Shown here: piece after piece, positions 14,344-16,912 of the stretch
How positions within the stretch are numbered: the stretch's first letter is position 1
How the letters are laid out: every line of letters begins with the position of its first letter
Assembly: GCA_003219335.1 (NCBI GenBank)
Contig: QHOF01000072.1
Span: 1 to 16,912 of the forward strand
Direction of reading: 5' to 3'
DNA length: 16,912 bases
DNA from: Verrucomicrobiota bacterium
GTDB taxonomy: Bacteria; Verrucomicrobiota; Verrucomicrobiia; Chthoniobacterales; UBA10450
Notes under the pieces: generated by a model
Seen by the model: the letters and a program-made list of their open reading frames with translations, nothing else
Told to the model about the DNA's origin: nothing
Database searches by the model: none
Position numbers and translations under genes: made by a program

Positions 14344-15831
14344 CTGCCCGCCTTCAGCACGGCGAAAGTTTTGCTGCCTTTGCGGTCGAGGTAGAGAAGG
14401 ACGCCGCGTTTCGGGTCTGCTTTATTGAGCGCTTCGCGGAATGTTTGCACATTGGTCACTGGTTTGCCGTCCACCTCGGTGATGATGTCTTCACGCTGAA
14501 TGTCCTGGGCCGCGGCGATGCTGTTGTCCTCGACATCTGTCACAATGACGCCTTGCTGAACGCGAAGATGCAGACGGTCGGCAACGTCCTTGCTTAATTC
14601 CTGCACCTGCAACCCGAATTTGCCGGCATCTTCCTGTGTCGGTTGCGCCGAGGGGACCGGCAACGTATTTGACGCTCGCGCAATCTCGTTAGGCAATTCA
14701 CCAGTCTTGATGGGAACTTTTATGGTGCGGCCTTTGCGCCAGATAGTCAACTGGACATTTTGACCGATCTTCTTTTTCAAAATCTCATGTTGAAGCTGCG
14801 AGTCTGATTCGATCGGCGCGCCATCGACATGCGTGATGAGATCGAATGGACGCAAATCACTCTTGGAAGCAGGCGCATCGGCTTCGATCGTGCGCACGAC
14901 GACGCCTTTATCGGCGCCCTTGAACAAATCGCGGATCGCCGGGTCGTCACCCAGTGTCTCAATGCGAATGCCCAGCCAGGGGCGCGTGATTTTATGGCCG
15001 GCGATCAGCTCTGCGCCAATTTCTTTGGCCATGTTAATGGGAATCGCGAAGCCCAGGCCGCGGTTCATCCCGTTGATCAGCGTGTTCATGCCAACCACTT
15101 TGCCGTCGATATCACAGAGCGGGCCGCCGCTGTTACCCGGATTAATCGAGGCGTCGGTCTGCAAATAATCCGAGATCGAGTAGCCGCCTGTCTGGAGCAA
15201 TTTGCTGCGGCCTTTGCCGCTGATCACGCCGTACGTGAATGTGTAATCGAGCTTGAAGGGTGCGCCGATTGCAAACGCAAACTGCCCCACCCGTACCGCG
15301 TCGCTGTCCCCAAGCTGGACCATCGGCAGATCGTTCGCGTCGATCTTGATGACGGCGATGTCGGTTTTTTCATCGGTGCCGACGACCCTTGCGGGAAACG
15401 ACCGCCCATCTCGCAATTTCACGTCGATTTTGTCCGCGCCTTCGACTACGTGGAAGTTTGTAAAAATGTAGCCGTCTCGCCGCATGATGAAACCGGAGCC
15501 TTCGCTTTGGATCGGTCGCAGTCCGCCTGGATTGCGTCGCGGATTGTTTTCATCTGGCGGCCCTTGAAAAAACAGGTCGTCCAGCGGCGAGAAAAAACAG
15601 GTCGTCCAGCGGCGAGCTTTCGCTCATGTCGTTCTTTTTTGAAATCTCAATAATGACAACGCCCGGCGCGACGGTTTCAAAGACTTTTGCAAAAGCGTTG
15701 TTCAACTGGTGCACCACGTCCTTGCCTGCTTCCGCCGCGGCAGCGGGAACCGTGGACGTCGGGGCGACCTCAGGCTGCGCCGCAAACGATGTACTGATTG
15801 CAAGACACAGGGTGAAAATGGATATGCGCAT
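14340..15831 (-). pseudogene. htrA: HtrA/DegP-type serine protease gene, frameshifted by a 25-bp tandem duplication
   Basis: Periplasmic HtrA proteases degrade or refold damaged envelope proteins. The minus-strand frame from ATG 15831 gives a signal peptide (MRISIFTLCLAISTSFAAQ) and continues to ESSPLDDLFF. It then enters the second copy of a 25-bp duplication and stops at 15550 after 93 residues. Removing one copy restores a continuous 488-residue protein, reading DDLFFQGPPDENNPRRNPGG and on to GSGFIMRRDGYIFTNFHVVE. In that numbering the catalytic triad H119, D149 (KTDIAVIKI) and S226 (NPGNSGGPL) is intact. Two PDZ domains follow (~255-350 and ~395-485). Without repair, an internal ATG at 15485 could make a protease lacking the signal peptide. 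The rest of the frame is undamaged, so the lesion is recent, reversible, or an assembly artefact. No clear ribosome site precedes 15831. Confidence 0.9.
15566..15615. repeat. Exact 25-bp tandem duplication inside htrA
   Basis: Positions 15566-15590 and 15591-15615 are identical (each starts gaaaaaacaggtcgtccagc). As 25 is not a multiple of 3, the second copy shifts the htrA frame by one. Confidence 0.95.
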
Positions 15832-15981
15832 GGGTTGGAATTTGGACAGCACTGAAGATGCAACGTTCAACTGGATACGTCCAATCCCGGTTCGCCACGG
15901 CGAGTCCGTCCTGCGGCGGACTTACTCGAAGACGGCTTCCAATCTCAGTCGCAGCAGTGCCGGGTTACTTGACGAAGCGCG

Positions 15982-15987
15982 TATAAT
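15982..15987 (+). promoter_or_regulatory. Candidate -10 box for the ankyrin gene
   Basis: A perfect TATAAT lies 20 nt before the ATG at 16007, in the divergent gap after the htrA start. No -35 at 16-18 nt spacing is convincing; a TTGACG at 15969-15974 is too close. Called on the hexamer and its position only. Confidence 0.35.
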
Positions 15988-16006
15988 TGGTGGCACAACC
16001 CTCAAT

Positions 16007-16594
16007 ATGCGTGCGATCAAGAGGCGATTTGTCTTTCGAGCCGGCGTCGTCGTTTTAATTTTGATCTTTTTGTGGGCGATGGCCATTGGGCCGGAACCTC
16101 CCGCGCGCGTCACCATCTCGCCGGGCGAACTGGTTCGAGCTGTCGCGATCCAGCGCGAATCCCTCATCGACTTGTACCTGATCGAGCACGTCGATCCAAA
16201 CGGTCGCGACGCTCAAGGGCGCACGCCGTTGCTGATCGCAACGTCGCAACAGGATTGGAAAACGGCGCGCCGGCTCGTTGACGCCGGTGCCCTGGTTGAT
16301 GTCGCGGATAAAAACGGTTTTACCCCGCTAATGGCGGGGGCGATGAACGGTAATCTCGCCATGTTCCAGCTGCTCCTGGCGCGTTCGACTAATCTTCATG
16401 CCGAAGCAAGATGCGCCGATGGCCGGGACCTCTTGGGATTTGCTCTCGACGGCGCGAATCCAGAGATCATTAGAAGCGTGGTAGAGCGTTTACCGCCGAT
16501 GCCGCAGTGGAAAACCAGTACGCGGCGTGCTTTGACCGCAGCGCTGCAAGCGGGGAACAAGGAGCAAATCCGATCGCTCCTTCGCAAACATTAA
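16007..16594 (+). CDS. Ankyrin-repeat protein with N-terminal membrane anchor (5' part of a frameshifted gene)
   Basis: From ATG 16007 the frame gives 195 residues. A basic start and a hydrophobic helix (FRAGVVVLILIFLWAMAIG) look like a signal anchor, so the repeats would be exported. Ankyrin repeats follow: VDPNGRDAQGRTPLLIATSQ then ARRLVDAGALVDV, DKNGFTPLMAGAMNGNLAMF then QLLLARSTN, and a weaker third unit. They would mediate protein binding; no enzymatic domain is visible. The frame stops at 16592-16594 straight after IRSLLRKH, while ankyrin-like coding goes on in another frame. Adding one A in the AAA run at 16586-16588 joins the two. The open frame extends upstream of 16007 but would be antisense to htrA, so that start is rejected. 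Confidence 0.8.
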   Translation: MRAIKRRFVFRAGVVVLILIFLWAMAIGPEPPARVTISPGELVRAVAIQRESLIDLYLIEHVDPNGRDAQGRTPLLIATSQQDWKTARRLVDAGALVDVADKNGFTPLMAGAMNGNLAMFQLLLARSTNLHAEARCADGRDLLGFALDGANPEIIRSVVERLPPMPQWKTSTRRALTAALQAGNKEQIRSLLRKH

Positions 16595-16912
16595 CGCCTC
16601 CGACGCCCCAAGGCAGGAACGTGCCGTTTCTTGCTTATTCGATCGCGGGAAACAACTCCTCGCTTTTTAGCACGCTTCTGGATTGCGGGGCAGATCCCAA
16701 CACCGTTCTTCCATCGCGTTACGATAAGGATTTTCTCGCCCTGCTGCCGTCGAAGTCGCTGCGCAGTTATGTTGAAGAAGACCGGAATCTTACCGTCGTG
16801 ATGCTTGCTGCTGGGCTTGGACAGGACGATTACCTGCGCGCGCTGCTTGGCGCAGGTGCCAGCCGGAACCGGCTGACGAGCCGGGATAAGATGTCTGCGT
16901 TAGATATTGCCG
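16591..16912 (+). pseudogene. Continuation of the ankyrin-repeat gene in a shifted frame, cut by the window end
   Basis: In the frame where tta (16591) and acg (16594) are codons, the sequence is open to the last base. It encodes further ankyrin-like units, including NVPFLAYSIAGNNSSLFSTL followed by LDCGADPN, and VVMLAAGLGQDDYLRALLGA then GASRNRLTSRDKMSALDIA. The GADPN and LLGAGA pieces are typical repeat turns. It continues directly from the end of the preceding frame with no gap, so it is the 3' part of the same gene after a 1-nt indel. A GTG at 16621 could allow separate initiation, but it has no ribosome site. Confidence 0.75.

Noticed and set aside
15626..16006. N-terminal extension of the ankyrin frame
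   Set aside because: It is antisense to the start of htrA; the membrane anchor and a TATAAT point to ATG 16007.

Overview
The window is one continuous bacterial chromosomal segment of moderately high GC. Gene content and the many small palindromic intergenic repeats suggest a soil-type Verrucomicrobiota (Spartobacteria/Chthoniobacterales-like, 'Udaeobacter'-like). That placement is inference from style; there is no rRNA marker here. No tRNA, rRNA, CRISPR array, phage gene or transposase gene was seen.

Layout: (1) 1-425 is non-coding and holds palindromic repeats. (2) 426-5193 carries a 1203-residue ABCG-type transporter with TerB-like and FHA-like N-terminal regions, then an M24 metallopeptidase whose first 13 codons come almost entirely from a tandem 7-bp repeat. 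(3) 5342-8372 is a same-strand cluster: a YugP-type membrane zinc protease, an ECF-like sigma factor, a small single-pass protein in the anti-sigma position, and a secreted trypsin-fold/PDZ protein that has lost all three catalytic residues. The order resembles sigma/anti-sigma/HtrA envelope-stress operons, but with a dead protease. (4) 8382-8836 is a 455-bp unit with 31-bp near-perfect terminal inverted repeats around a decayed S23-type four-helix-bundle gene. (5) ligA is on the minus strand, divergent from a fused amino-sugar kinase / MurNAc-6-phosphate etherase (cell-wall recycling). (6) A vapBC toxin-antitoxin pair sits on the minus strand with an operator-like palindrome. (7) Two small membrane-protein genes converge on an HtrA/DegP gene whose frame is broken by an exact 25-bp tandem duplication. 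(8) An ankyrin-repeat gene with an apparent 1-nt frameshift runs off the window end.

Most notable: a family of compact palindromic elements (5201-5252, 11063-11192, 12735-12795, a remnant near 14-33) built from paired hairpins with complementary loops inside short outer inverted repeats. One copy lies in frame inside the murQ coding region and adds about 22 residues, comparable in principle to Rickettsia palindromic elements. Together with the inverted-repeat-bounded S23 unit, the heptamer-derived N-terminus and the 25-bp duplication, this shows repeats actively reshaping genes here. The indel-type lesions could also be assembly errors, so read-level support matters.
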